DNA of 11,349 bases, from positions 1-11,349 of the forward strand of contig USCP01000039.1 in assembly GCA_900553245.1 (NCBI GenBank), in the 5' to 3' direction. Made by a program: the position numbers and the translations under genes. This DNA is from an uncultured Peptococcaceae bacterium. GTDB taxonomy: Bacteria; Bacillota; Peptococcia; Peptococcales; Peptococcaceae. Every line of letters starts with the position of its first letter. The first letter of the stretch is position 1. Below the pieces are notes generated by a model. That model was not told where the DNA came from. It saw nothing but the letters and a program-made list of their open reading frames with translations, and ran no database searches. Below, piece after piece: positions 1-6,602 of this stretch.

Positions 1-106
1 AGCCGGCAGCAACCGCACGCATGCTTACTGCATCCGGTCCACCTTCTAAAAGCAACTCTTTCCCCACGCGCAGAATTTCTTCACGTGAGGTTGCGTTCTT
101 ATTCAT
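1..106 (-). CDS. TetR/AcrR-family transcriptional regulator, N-terminal part only
   Basis: Only the first 35 codons lie in the window; the gene runs off the left edge. The peptide (MNKNATSREEIL..., then GGPDAVSMRAVAA) has the layout of a TetR helix-turn-helix domain: a first helix that begins with an R-x-x-I-L pattern, a G-x-x-x-x-S/T turn, then the start of the recognition unit (MRAVAA). I chose the ATG at 106 because a GGAGG lies 7 bases upstream; the in-frame ATG at 112 sits almost on top of that site. Proteins of this family are usually dimeric ligand-responsive repressors, often acting on their own promoter and on neighbouring export or enzyme genes. Here a perfect inverted repeat lies over the start of transcription, which fits autoregulation. 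The ligand-binding domain is not visible, so the inducer cannot be guessed. Confidence 0.8.
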   Translation of the reverse strand, partial: MNKNATSREEILRVGKELLLEGGPDAVSMRAVAAG

Positions 107-117
107 TCTCATCCCTC

Positions 118-140
118 CAACATGAACAACGTTCATGTTG
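118..140. promoter_or_regulatory. Probable operator of the TetR-family gene (10-bp perfect inverted repeat)
   Basis: CAACATGAAC and GTTCATGTTG form a perfect 10+10 bp inverted repeat around the 3-base centre AAC. It begins directly after the -10 box of the TetR promoter and covers the expected transcription start, ending just before the GGAGG ribosome binding site. Size, symmetry and position are typical of TetR-family operators. That the gene's own product binds it is inference. Confidence 0.7.
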
Positions 141-169
141 ATAATACACCCTTTGTCCTGACTTTTCAA
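141..169 (-). promoter_or_regulatory. Promoter of the TetR-family gene
   Basis: On the minus strand TTGAAA (169-164) and TATTAT (146-141) are separated by exactly 17 bases. Each matches the sigma-A/sigma-70 consensus at five of six positions. Transcription would start near 134, inside the inverted repeat, and run leftward into the regulator gene. Confidence 0.75.
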
Positions 170-197
170 GGACCAACCTTTTTCGAAAAAATAACAA

Positions 198-235
198 AAA
201 ACGCGTCCTCCCTTTTCATAGGGAGAACGCGTTTT
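198..235 (-). terminator. Rho-independent terminator of the ahb operon
   Basis: ACGCGTCCTCCC (201-212) pairs with GGGAGAACGCGT (221-232) across an 8-base loop with one internal mismatch, and the stem is extended by A/T pairs at 198-200 and 233-235. On the minus strand the hairpin is followed by TTTTTTGTTATTTTTT. It starts within a few bases of the ahbB stop codon and separates that operon from the TetR gene downstream. Confidence 0.85.
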
Positions 236-237
236 CA

Positions 238-756
238 TTATTCTTCAATCATATCTTCCGGTTTTTCAAGGAAGTATTTCATACCAACCTTCTTAAGCTC
301 GCGCATGCTGCGCAGCCCTTCAAAGGAGACGTCATGGGGCACCTCACGACCGACGATTGCCACCAGTTCATTGATGACTTGGTCATATTCCTCGTCACTG
401 CGAGCATGCACCATGGTGTAGAAATTATACGGGAATTTTTCGCTACGATTGCGCTTGTAGCAATGGGTAACCGCAGGATGGGCACTCACACGTGCGCCGA
501 CATCACGAATACGTTCGTCCGGCACGTCCCAAACCACCATCACGTTGACCTTATAGCCTACGTTTTTGTGGCGCAAGGCGATGGAGATGCGCTTAAGACA
601 GCCCTTATCCATCAAGCCTTGGATGCCTGCAATCAATTCTTCTTCGGTCATGCCGAGAGACTCTGCCACCACGCGATAAGGCTCCGGCACCAACGGCAAA
701 TCCTGTTGGAGCGCACGCACGATGGCTTTTTCAGTTTCAGTGACCGGCTGTTGCAT
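238..756 (-). CDS. ahbB: Siroheme decarboxylase beta subunit AhbB (Lrp/AsnC-like fold)
   Basis: This 172-residue protein has an N-terminal winged-helix segment (about 6-60, with the PEPYRVVAESLG and RISIALRHKNVGY motifs) and a C-terminal ferredoxin-like alpha/beta part (about 68-165). This is the architecture of the AhbA/AhbB/NirDLGH family, whose members resemble Lrp regulators but act as enzymes. With AhbA it decarboxylates the C12 and C18 acetate side chains of siroheme to give 12,18-didecarboxysiroheme in the cytoplasm. The HPAVTHCYKRN, YNFYTMVHA and C-terminal LKKVGMKYF segments point to the B rather than the A paralogue. I chose the ATG at 756, which follows GGAGGGG by a normal distance, over an upstream in-frame start at 798 with no such site. 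It overlaps the end of ahbA by 20 bases, suggesting coupled translation. The A/B assignment is less certain than the family. Confidence 0.88.
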   Translation of the reverse strand: MQQPVTETEKAIVRALQQDLPLVPEPYRVVAESLGMTEEELIAGIQGLMDKGCLKRISIALRHKNVGYKVNVMVVWDVPDERIRDVGARVSAHPAVTHCYKRNRSEKFPYNFYTMVHARSDEEYDQVINELVAIVGREVPHDVSFEGLRSMRELKKVGMKYFLEKPEDMIEE

Positions 757-1237
757 GGGCGTCCCCTCCTTCCTTTGCCACATCGAAGGTGACGTCAATT
801 TTAAAGCGCTCGCTCATTTCAAAGCGCATCATATCCTGCACATAACCGCAGTCTTCGATTTGATCGAGAATCATATCGAGGGTCGGTTGGTTGATGGCAA
901 TGATGGTAAACCAAATGCTGTACTCGTGGCTGCGCTCGTAGTTATGGGTAATCCCCGGGTATTTGTTGATAAATGCCACCGCATCGTCAAAATCGCCGGC
1001 CTTTGGCTTGACGGCGACCAGCATAGATTGATAGCCCAGCTTGCGAGAATCAAAGAAGCCGGACATACGGCGGATGATGTTTTCTTTTTTCATGCGGTCA
1101 ATGCGATAAATCACATCGGATTCGGTGACTTCACCGCCAATTTCCTCTGCCATCGCTTGGTAAGGGCGGGAGGTAATGGCAATGCCACGTTGGAGAATCA
1201 TCAATATTTGGCGGTCAATGGCGTCTAATTCAAACAT
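737..1237 (-). CDS. ahbA: Siroheme decarboxylase alpha subunit AhbA (Lrp/AsnC-like fold)
   Basis: A 166-residue paralogue of the following gene, with the same plan: winged helix at about 3-60 (LDAIDRQILMILQRG, SRPYQAMAEEIG, then RRMSGFFDSRKLGY), followed by an alpha/beta domain. GITHNYERSHEYSIWFTI and the FKIDVTFD strand near the C terminus are typical of the AhbA side of the family. The two subunits form the siroheme decarboxylase. Known Lrp proteins share the fold, but the tandem pair next to two NirJ-like radical SAM genes fits the enzyme far better than a regulator. The start at 1237 has GGAG 7 bases upstream; the ATG at 1243 is only one base from it. The gap to the ahbD stop is 10 bases. 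The last roughly 12 residues (GGDAHATAGH) look like an unstructured tail. Confidence 0.88.
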   Translation of the reverse strand: MFELDAIDRQILMILQRGIAITSRPYQAMAEEIGGEVTESDVIYRIDRMKKENIIRRMSGFFDSRKLGYQSMLVAVKPKAGDFDDAVAFINKYPGITHNYERSHEYSIWFTIIAINQPTLDMILDQIEDCGYVQDMMRFEMSERFKIDVTFDVAKEGGDAHATAGH

Positions 1238-1247
1238 CGTCATTCTC

Positions 1248-2237
1248 CTATTCTTTGTTGCGAATGCACAGTGGGTCGGCGCTCATGTAGTCACCCTTAT
1301 GGTAATAGGCGGCACGGGCGCGGCAACCACCGCATTTACTGCCGTATTCGCACGCTCCACATTCACCGCTGTATTGCATGGTGCGCAGGGTTTTGAAGGT
1401 GTCGTTTTCAGCCCAAATACGGTCAAACGGCAAATCACGCACGTTGCCAATTTCCATTTTCATATAGGCGCAAGGCTGCACGTCGCCTTTCGGGCTGATG
1501 ATGCAGTAGCTGATGCCTGCCAAGCACCCTTTGGAAAAACGGTGCTTTTTTCCCACCTTGTCAGCCACACGAATAAACTGTGGCGCGCAGGTTGGTTTTA
1601 CTTCAATTGGCACTTCCTTGGCCTTGGTCATGATGCGTGTGAGCACATCTTCGTAGGCTTCGCGGTCCAATGCCATATCGACAATGTCTTCGCCACGACC
1701 GGTTGGCACGAGGAAGAAGATATGATGGGCACGGGCACCGATTTCTACGGCAAAATCCATCATCTCAGTGATTTCCCCTTCGTTCCAATCCATGACGGTG
1801 GTGTGAATTTGAAAGCCCAAACCGGCGTCACGGCAGTTTTTCATGCCTTGTACCGCGGCTTCCCAAGCGCCTTCCTTGCCACGCAGTTCATCATGCTTTT
1901 GTGGGTCTAAACTGTCTAAGCTGATGCCAGCTGCCATGAGCCCCGCCTCTTTAAGGCGAAGCGCCACTTCCGGTGTAATCAGGGTGCCGTTAGACCCCAA
2001 TACCGGACGCAAGCCTACTTCACGTGCGTGAGCAATCAATTCGTAAATGTCGGGACGGGTCAATGGTTCGCCACCGGAAAAAATCATAATGTGAAAACCC
2101 GCCTTGGCAATTTCATCAATGAGTTTTTTGCCTTCTTGGGTGTTCAATTCGCCTTCCGCCAACGGACCGGATTCACGATAGCAATGCTTGCAATAAAGAT
2201 TGCAGGCATTGGTGGTGTTCCAACTCATAATGTTCAT
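1248..2237 (-). CDS. ahbD: AhbD heme synthase, radical SAM/SPASM (Fe-coproporphyrin III to heme b; NirJ2-like)
   Basis: This 329-residue radical SAM enzyme carries the CxxxCxxC cluster motif at C12, C16 and C19, the SAM-binding SGGEP at 54-58 and GSNGTLITPE at 81-90. The C-terminal third holds the cysteines expected for an auxiliary iron-sulfur cluster: C217, C238, C245, C256, then CGAC (293-296), CGGC (302-305) and C324. The CGGCRARA block with a GDY spacer is characteristic of AhbD/NirJ2-type proteins. In the siroheme-dependent pathway it oxidatively decarboxylates two propionates of Fe-coproporphyrin III to vinyl groups, giving heme b. The ATG overlaps the ahbC stop (ATGA) and has GGAGG 7 bases upstream, so ahbC and ahbD are probably translated together. 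The annotation 'heme d1 biosynthesis protein' often attached to this family is unlikely to be right here, since both AhbA and AhbB sit next door and no other d1 gene is visible. Confidence 0.88.
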   Translation of the reverse strand: MNIMSWNTTNACNLYCKHCYRESGPLAEGELNTQEGKKLIDEIAKAGFHIMIFSGGEPLTRPDIYELIAHAREVGLRPVLGSNGTLITPEVALRLKEAGLMAAGISLDSLDPQKHDELRGKEGAWEAAVQGMKNCRDAGLGFQIHTTVMDWNEGEITEMMDFAVEIGARAHHIFFLVPTGRGEDIVDMALDREAYEDVLTRIMTKAKEVPIEVKPTCAPQFIRVADKVGKKHRFSKGCLAGISYCIISPKGDVQPCAYMKMEIGNVRDLPFDRIWAENDTFKTLRTMQYSGECGACEYGSKCGGCRARAAYYHKGDYMSADPLCIRNKE

Positions 2238-3427
2238 ACGTTTTCCTCCGGCGCCGGCATGGCACGTTCTTCATCGGTTAAGTAGCAGGCTGGGTCAAAG
2301 CCCCAGAAATCGCCGGTGACGGCTTCCCCGCGGGCACGGAAATTGCCGTTACAGATATTAAGCCAGCTGCAAGCACGACATTTTTCATCAAGCAATGCCT
2401 TGCGGTCTTTAAGACCTGCCAAAAGCGGAATGGAGGTGTCACACCAAATATCGCTAAACTTGCGTTCGCGCACGTTGCCTAAGGTGTGATGTTGGGTAAA
2501 TTGATCCGGATGCACATTGCCTTCATTGTCAATATTGGAAAAAGCAATGCCGGAGCGGTTCCCACCATTGATACGAAGCAATCGATAGATATGCGCCGCA
2601 CGTTCCGGATCCTTTTCACGGAATTTCAAATACATATAAGGGCCGTCGGCGTGGTTGTCCACGAGAAGCACCTCTTTTTTGATGCCGCGCTTGTCAAAGT
2701 CGAGCACGCGGTCAATGATGAGGTCCACCACGGCACGGGTTTCCTCCGCGGAAAGGTCATCGTGTTTGATGGCCTCTCCGCGACCGGAATACACCAAATG
2801 GTAGAAGCAAATACGGTCAATGCCTTCTTCTTCGAGCAAATCGAGCACATCGGACACATAATCCATATTTGCCTTATTGATGGTAAAACGTAAGCCTACA
2901 CGTTGCCCCACACTGCGGCAATTGCGAATGCCTTCAAGCGCACGGTCGTAGGCGCCTTCTACACCACGAAAATCATCATTCACTTCACGCACCCCATCAA
3001 TAGAGATGCCAACATAGCCAATGCCATGGTCTTTGATTTTTTGAGCCACTTCCGGGGTAATTAAGGTCCCGTTGGTGGATAAGGTCGCACGAATACCTTT
3101 TTCACGAGCGTGGGCAGCCAAGGTGAAAAAGTCTTTGCGAATCAACGGCTCTCCACCGGAGAACAAAATCACCGGTACGTTAAAGTCCGCCAAATCATCA
3201 ATCAAAGTCAAGGCTTCTTCGGTAGACAATTCGTTGTCGTAGGTCTTTGCTTCGGAACTGGAGTAACAATGGCGACATTTGAGGTTGCAAGTGCGTGTGT
3301 AGTTCCAACTCACCACCGGTCCGCGCCCTTCGGCAACGCCGTTTTTGGCATTCTTACTTGCCGGTGTATATCGCAAATCATCCCCATAATAGGTATCTCC
3401 CGTAAGGAGCTTGGTTAAGCTTAACAT
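2234..3427 (-). CDS. ahbC: AhbC 12,18-didecarboxysiroheme deacetylase, radical SAM (NirJ1-like)
   Basis: A 397-residue radical SAM protein starting MLSLTKLL, a signature N terminus of the NirJ1/AhbC group. The cluster motif is C47, C51, C54 (RTCNLKCRHCYSS), followed by SGGEPLIRKDF (90-100) and STNGTLITPE. Later come YSGRGEA (213-219), RINGGNRSG (285-293) and a cysteine-rich C terminus (C350, C353, C359, C381) that should bind a second 4Fe-4S cluster. The reaction known for AhbC is removal of the two acetate side chains of rings A and B of didecarboxysiroheme to give Fe-coproporphyrin III. I start at the ATG at 3427, preceded by AAGGGA, rather than an in-frame TTG six codons upstream. It lies 32 bases after the preceding gene and overlaps ahbD by 4 bases. 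Confidence 0.88.
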   Translation of the reverse strand: MLSLTKLLTGDTYYGDDLRYTPASKNAKNGVAEGRGPVVSWNYTRTCNLKCRHCYSSSEAKTYDNELSTEEALTLIDDLADFNVPVILFSGGEPLIRKDFFTLAAHAREKGIRATLSTNGTLITPEVAQKIKDHGIGYVGISIDGVREVNDDFRGVEGAYDRALEGIRNCRSVGQRVGLRFTINKANMDYVSDVLDLLEEEGIDRICFYHLVYSGRGEAIKHDDLSAEETRAVVDLIIDRVLDFDKRGIKKEVLLVDNHADGPYMYLKFREKDPERAAHIYRLLRINGGNRSGIAFSNIDNEGNVHPDQFTQHHTLGNVRERKFSDIWCDTSIPLLAGLKDRKALLDEKCRACSWLNICNGNFRARGEAVTGDFWGFDPACYLTDEERAMPAPEENV

Positions 3428-3459
3428 GGTGTAGGTTCCCTTCAATAAAAAAGCTAAAA

Positions 3460-4041
3460 TTAGCCGAGCAAATTCTTCATTGCCACTTGCAATCCGGTGA
3501 TGTGCTTATCAATGTCATCCGGATTCACTTGGTCAAATTCACTGTTGGTGTCACTCACAATGGCATCAAGGAAAGCGTTGGCGTTGGCCAAAGTCATCTT
3601 GAGCTCACTCCACTTGTCTTGGTCATAGAGTTCTTCCTTGAGGGCAGCGCAACCGTCAATCATTTGTTGCAAGAAGGAGAGCTTGTTTAAGAAGTTTTGA
3701 TAATCACGATGGCCTACGAGCACATCCCCAAGAGGAAGGTTCATCAGACTGTCATCGGCATAGATTGGATAACCAAACACGATGTCGTTGTTGTGGAATT
3801 TTTCGAGTAACTTTGTAGCTTCTTCTTGGCTGGTATCTGCCGCATTAAAAATAACTGCAGGATCGATTGGCAAACTTTGATCTTGGTGAGGGTTTTCGGT
3901 CAAGTCACCTGCAAAGAGGGCACCGATGGTTTGACCGGCTACTTCCTTATTCACATACATGTGTTCAATCTTGTCTTCTTCAATAATTTTGCGCAGACGT
4001 ACTGCAGTTTCATCATTAGGAATTTGATAGAAAATAATCAT
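3460..4041 (-). CDS. Uncharacterised cytoplasmic protein, DUF3783-like, first gene of the ahb operon
   Basis: A 193-residue soluble protein with no signal peptide or membrane segment and a single cysteine (C131). The N-terminal part (1-50, IIFYQIPNDETAVRLRKII...) is followed by a segment at about 61-116 (AVIFNAADTSQEEATKLLEKF, a hydrophobic strand, then DVLVGHRDYQNFL). Its pattern resembles the DUF3783 domain of Bacillota: a strand, an acidic 'SEEE' helix, a second strand and an 'E/G-H-x-x-Y' ending. I recalled this match from memory and did not test it. The rest (117-193) is predicted helical. The gene is followed after only 32 bases by ahbC on the same strand, so it is probably the operon's first gene. 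That hints at a role linked to tetrapyrrole or iron handling, which is inference. Its ribosome binding site is weak (AAAGGGG about 12 bases from ATG), and I see no convincing promoter consensus upstream. Confidence 0.75.
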   Translation of the reverse strand: MIIFYQIPNDETAVRLRKIIEEDKIEHMYVNKEVAGQTIGALFAGDLTENPHQDQSLPIDPAVIFNAADTSQEEATKLLEKFHNNDIVFGYPIYADDSLMNLPLGDVLVGHRDYQNFLNKLSFLQQMIDGCAALKEELYDQDKWSELKMTLANANAFLDAIVSDTNSEFDQVNPDDIDKHITGLQVAMKNLLG

Positions 4042-4100
4042 GGTGTCAATAAACCCCTTTACGTTTAATAGTCATCAATAGACAGTGTAATATGAAACAA

Positions 4101-4133
4101 CAGGCGCGGTCAATAATGGATTGACCGCGCCTG
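4101..4133 (-). terminator. Rho-independent terminator of the walJ-htrA operon
   Basis: CAGGCGCGGTCAAT (4101-4114) and ATTGACCGCGCCTG (4120-4133) form a perfect 14-bp stem with a 5-base loop. On the minus strand it lies 17 bases beyond the end of the htrA C-terminal fragment and is followed by the T-rich TTGTTTCATATT. The T tract is interrupted, so efficiency is uncertain, but stem quality is high. Confidence 0.8.
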
Positions 4134-4150
4134 AGATTGTTGAACGCTGT

Positions 4151-4351
4151 TTAATTCTGGGTGCCTAAGGTCACACTGACTTTGCCGGTTTGACCTTGGC
4201 GGATAACGGTGAGTTCAATGGTATCACCCGGTTGTTTTGCTTCAATGATGGCTGTCAGGTCATCAAAAGTTTCTACGTCACTGCCGTCGGCACCAACAAT
4301 GATGTCGGCTTGTTCAAGACCGGCTTCTGCTGCCGGACTGCCTTCGGTCAC
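4151..4351 (-). pseudogene. htrA: C-terminal PDZ fragment of htrA, out of frame with the protease
   Basis: The 66 residues starting (V)TEGSPAAEAGLEQADIIVG and ending KVSVTLGTQN are the second part of an HtrA PDZ domain: the EGSPAAEAGL carboxylate-loop helix, the D-I-I-V strand, the FDDLTAIIEAKQPGDTI region and the final TVIRQGQ strand. They directly continue the protease reading frame's last residues (NTGILVAGV), but one frame away. The only start is a GTG overlapping the protease's TGA stop as GTGA. That layout would allow reinitiation, but no separate ribosome binding site is seen. It is most simply the severed 3' end of htrA rather than a gene of its own. Confidence 0.8.
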
Positions 4352-5748
4352 ACCCCTGCCACGAGAATGCCGGTGTTTTGTTCGGTGTCAAGCTGACGGG
4401 CGATGCTTTCATTCATATTATAGCCGGTAATCCCAATCCATGCCTTTTTGGTGCTGTTTTTGGTATGAGAGCCGTCCTTCACGCTATTGACAAAATCAAG
4501 TACCGTGTTGGAAGGAATTGCAAAGCCCATCCCTTCAACGGCAGTCATGCCGCTGGATTGAATCTTCATAGAGTTGATGCCCACGAGCTGACCTTGGCCG
4601 TTTAAGAGGGCACCGCCACTATTCCCACTGTTGATGGAAGCATTGGTTTGTAAAAGCCCCAAATCGCCGTTTTCACTGGAAATTTTACGGTCTACACCGC
4701 TGATAATCCCATCGGTAACGGTATCGGCAAATTCACTGCCCAAAGGATTACCAATAGCCACTGCCAAATCCCCGACTTTCACTTGATCAGAATCGGCAAT
4801 ATCCACATATGGCAAATCCTCGGCGTCGATTTTCAATACAGCTAAATCCAAGGACGCATCAGTGCCCAAAACTTCCGCCGTATATTCCTTGTCACCCTCA
4901 GTGGTCACCACGACACTGTCGGAGTCTTCAATCACGTGATAGTTTGTCACGATGAGGCCATCGGCACTGATGATGACACCGGAGCCGTAGCCTTGGGCGG
5001 TACTTTCACCGCTGCTTCCGTCGGTGCCTTCACCATCGCCTTGCATGCCGCCAAACATACCGCCGGCAAATGGGTTTTGGCTGACGTTGGCCATGTTATA
5101 GACGCTTACAACCGCAGGCATGGCATGTTCCGCAATGGTAGCAACGCTCAAATTGCCATTGGCATCCTTCGGTGCATCCTTGAGGTCCTGTTGGGTCACT
5201 GTCGGCGTGCTCTTATTTTGACCGGCCATTTGGTAGCCTGCAACGCCGCCTGCAGCCCCACCGACCAAGGCACCGATTAAAAGCACTGCTAAAAACTTCC
5301 CGAAATTGCCGTGTTTTTTACGCTTGGTTTTTCCTTTTGGCGCTTGCGGTGGCACGCTCGCGTTGTTTACAACTTCAGACGCGCCCCCTTGAGAGTGTGG
5401 CACTTGTGCCTCATTTGCCGCAGCACTTTGAGAGGCCGTCACTTCCATGGTGTCTGTCTTTGGCAATTCTTGGGTCACATCGCCCGCCGATTCAACACTA
5501 TTCACAGTTTGTGCTTGATACACTTGGGTTTCATCGCTCACCACGTTGTCATAAGGGGTGCCCACCGGTTCTGCCATGGTGCTCGTCACTTCTTCCACCT
5601 GCACATCATTTCCAGTTTTTTCGGAAGCCTGCATCGATGCGTTATGTGCATCCTCCATACGCACATAACGTGATTCCGTTGATTCAGTCGGTGGCACGTT
5701 TTGACCATTCATTGGATCTTGATTGTTGGGATATTGGTTGTTTTCCAT
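4348..5748 (-). CDS. htrA: HtrA/DegP-type membrane serine protease, truncated within its PDZ domain
   Basis: HtrA proteases degrade or chaperone misfolded exported proteins at the outer face of the membrane. The 466 visible residues contain a long polar N-terminal cytoplasmic region (1-146, rich in Q, N, S, T and E, ending in the basic KGKTKRKKHG), one transmembrane helix (about 151-174), a linker with a Gly/Ser-rich loop (about 227-250), and a trypsin-like domain. The catalytic triad looks complete: H271 (TNYHV), D301 (LDLAVLK) and S377 (GNSGGAL). The PDZ domain begins near 435 but stops at TGA after ILVAGV, because GTGTG stands where GTG would keep the frame; the domain continues at 4351-4151. 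Rejoined, the protein would be about 530 residues. The start has AAGGAG 10 bases upstream. It follows walJ by 27 bases, an order also known from the Bacillus wal locus. The truncated form would keep the protease but lose its regulatory PDZ domain. Confidence 0.9.
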   Translation of the reverse strand: MENNQYPNNQDPMNGQNVPPTESTESRYVRMEDAHNASMQASEKTGNDVQVEEVTSTMAEPVGTPYDNVVSDETQVYQAQTVNSVESAGDVTQELPKTDTMEVTASQSAAANEAQVPHSQGGASEVVNNASVPPQAPKGKTKRKKHGNFGKFLAVLLIGALVGGAAGGVAGYQMAGQNKSTPTVTQQDLKDAPKDANGNLSVATIAEHAMPAVVSVYNMANVSQNPFAGGMFGGMQGDGEGTDGSSGESTAQGYGSGVIISADGLIVTNYHVIEDSDSVVVTTEGDKEYTAEVLGTDASLDLAVLKIDAEDLPYVDIADSDQVKVGDLAVAIGNPLGSEFADTVTDGIISGVDRKISSENGDLGLLQTNASINSGNSGGALLNGQGQLVGINSMKIQSSGMTAVEGMGFAIPSNTVLDFVNSVKDGSHTKNSTKKAWIGITGYNMNESIARQLDTEQNTGILVAGV

Positions 5749-5775
5749 ATAAAAGCAGCTCCTTCGCTAGGGATT

Positions 5776-6573
5776 TTATGTCAAGGATGGGAGGAAGAAT
5801 GCAAGAGGGGTCTTTTGGGTGGCAACCTGAACGTCCACCGTATGCCCCTTTGGCAAATGCGCGGAAAGCGCCTCGCACACTGTGTGATAGGCATAGGTCG
5901 GAGAATTGTTCTGCTCGCTTAAATGTGCAAGAACAATATGCTTCGTCCGTGCGCCAATCATCTCCGGCAAAGCCTCGGCGCAGTTCACATTCGACAAATG
6001 CCCAAAACGCCCCGCAATACGTTGCTTCAAATAATAGGGATAGGAGCCGTCGCGCAGCATATCTGCATCGTGGTTGGCTTCTATTAAAAGAAGGTCGCTG
6101 TCATAAAGCGCGTTCATGTTCTCATCCGAAAGAACGCCGCTGTCGGTCAACATGCCGATTTTCTTGTCCTGCCAAGCGATTTGATAGCTCACCGGATCTG
6201 CCGCATCGTGACTCACACGGCTGTAGGAAATACGAAAATCCGCCAAGTTGAGCGCGTCGTCATCAAGTGCATAGAATAAATGACGGTCCACCTTGCCGAT
6301 GACCTTTTCTTCCAAGGCATCTAAGGTATCGCGGGTGCCGTACACAGGAATATGGTGACGGCGCAAGAGTGGGCCCAGCCCCGAGATATGATCACGGTGC
6401 TCATGGGTCAAAAGGACACCGCGGATGGCATCCATGCCACCACGGCCCAAGGTTGCCACTCCTTGTTCGATGCGCTTCAAGCTGATGCCACAATCGACCA
6501 GGAATGCCCCTTCATCGGATGCCAGGTAATAACAGTTGCCTTTGCTACCACTTGCCAAACTCACAAACTGCAC
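5776..6573 (-). CDS. walJ: WalJ/YycJ-type metallo-beta-lactamase-fold hydrolase
   Basis: A 265-residue cytoplasmic metallo-beta-lactamase-fold protein of normal family length. It starts FVSLASGSKGNCYYL, the YycJ/WalJ signature. Metal ligands are visible in order: THEHRDH (56-62), H122 (SHDAADP), D144 (TDSG), H168 (EANHD) and, later, H192 (GHLSN) and H217 (LAHLSEQN). In Bacillus and relatives this gene closes the walRKHI locus and lies beside an htrA gene. WalJ is implicated in coordinating cell division with DNA replication and in cell-wall homeostasis, possibly as a nuclease; the substrate is not settled. The start is GTG at 6573, with AGGAGG 7 bases upstream. htrA follows after 27 bases, so the two form an operon. 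No walR/walK genes are in the window. Confidence 0.85.
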   Translation of the reverse strand: MQFVSLASGSKGNCYYLASDEGAFLVDCGISLKRIEQGVATLGRGGMDAIRGVLLTHEHRDHISGLGPLLRRHHIPVYGTRDTLDALEEKVIGKVDRHLFYALDDDALNLADFRISYSRVSHDAADPVSYQIAWQDKKIGMLTDSGVLSDENMNALYDSDLLLIEANHDADMLRDGSYPYYLKQRIAGRFGHLSNVNCAEALPEMIGARTKHIVLAHLSEQNNSPTYAYHTVCEALSAHLPKGHTVDVQVATQKTPLAFFLPSLT

Positions 6574-6602
6574 AAGTCTTCCTCCTCTGTGATGTCGTTG
6601 TC

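Noticed and set aside
737..1237. The two Lrp/AsnC-like proteins as transcription regulators
   Set aside because: Tandem paralogues directly behind AhbC/AhbD, with family-specific motifs, fit siroheme decarboxylase subunits.
1248..3427. The two SPASM-type radical SAM genes as maturases of a ribosomal peptide natural product
   Set aside because: They match NirJ1/AhbC and NirJ2/AhbD in N-terminal and C-terminal motifs and are followed by both siroheme decarboxylase subunits. No plausible precursor peptide lies next to them.
4042..4100. Promoter for the DUF3783-like gene and ahb operon
   Set aside because: TATTAA and TTGTTT-like hexamers exist, but none pair at 16-18 bases with acceptable matches. 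A promoter must be near, yet I cannot place it.
4340..4362. Programmed -1 ribosomal frameshift in htrA
   Set aside because: The zero-frame codons GCA GGG GTG TGA do not form an X-XXY-YYZ slippery heptamer, and the four-G run is too short for efficient slippage. A dinucleotide duplication explains the break better.
5337..6251. Long open frame on the plus strand opposite walJ and htrA
   Set aside because: It lies antisense to two well-recognised genes, has no ribosome binding site, and its product has low-complexity Arg/Ser/His composition with no domain.
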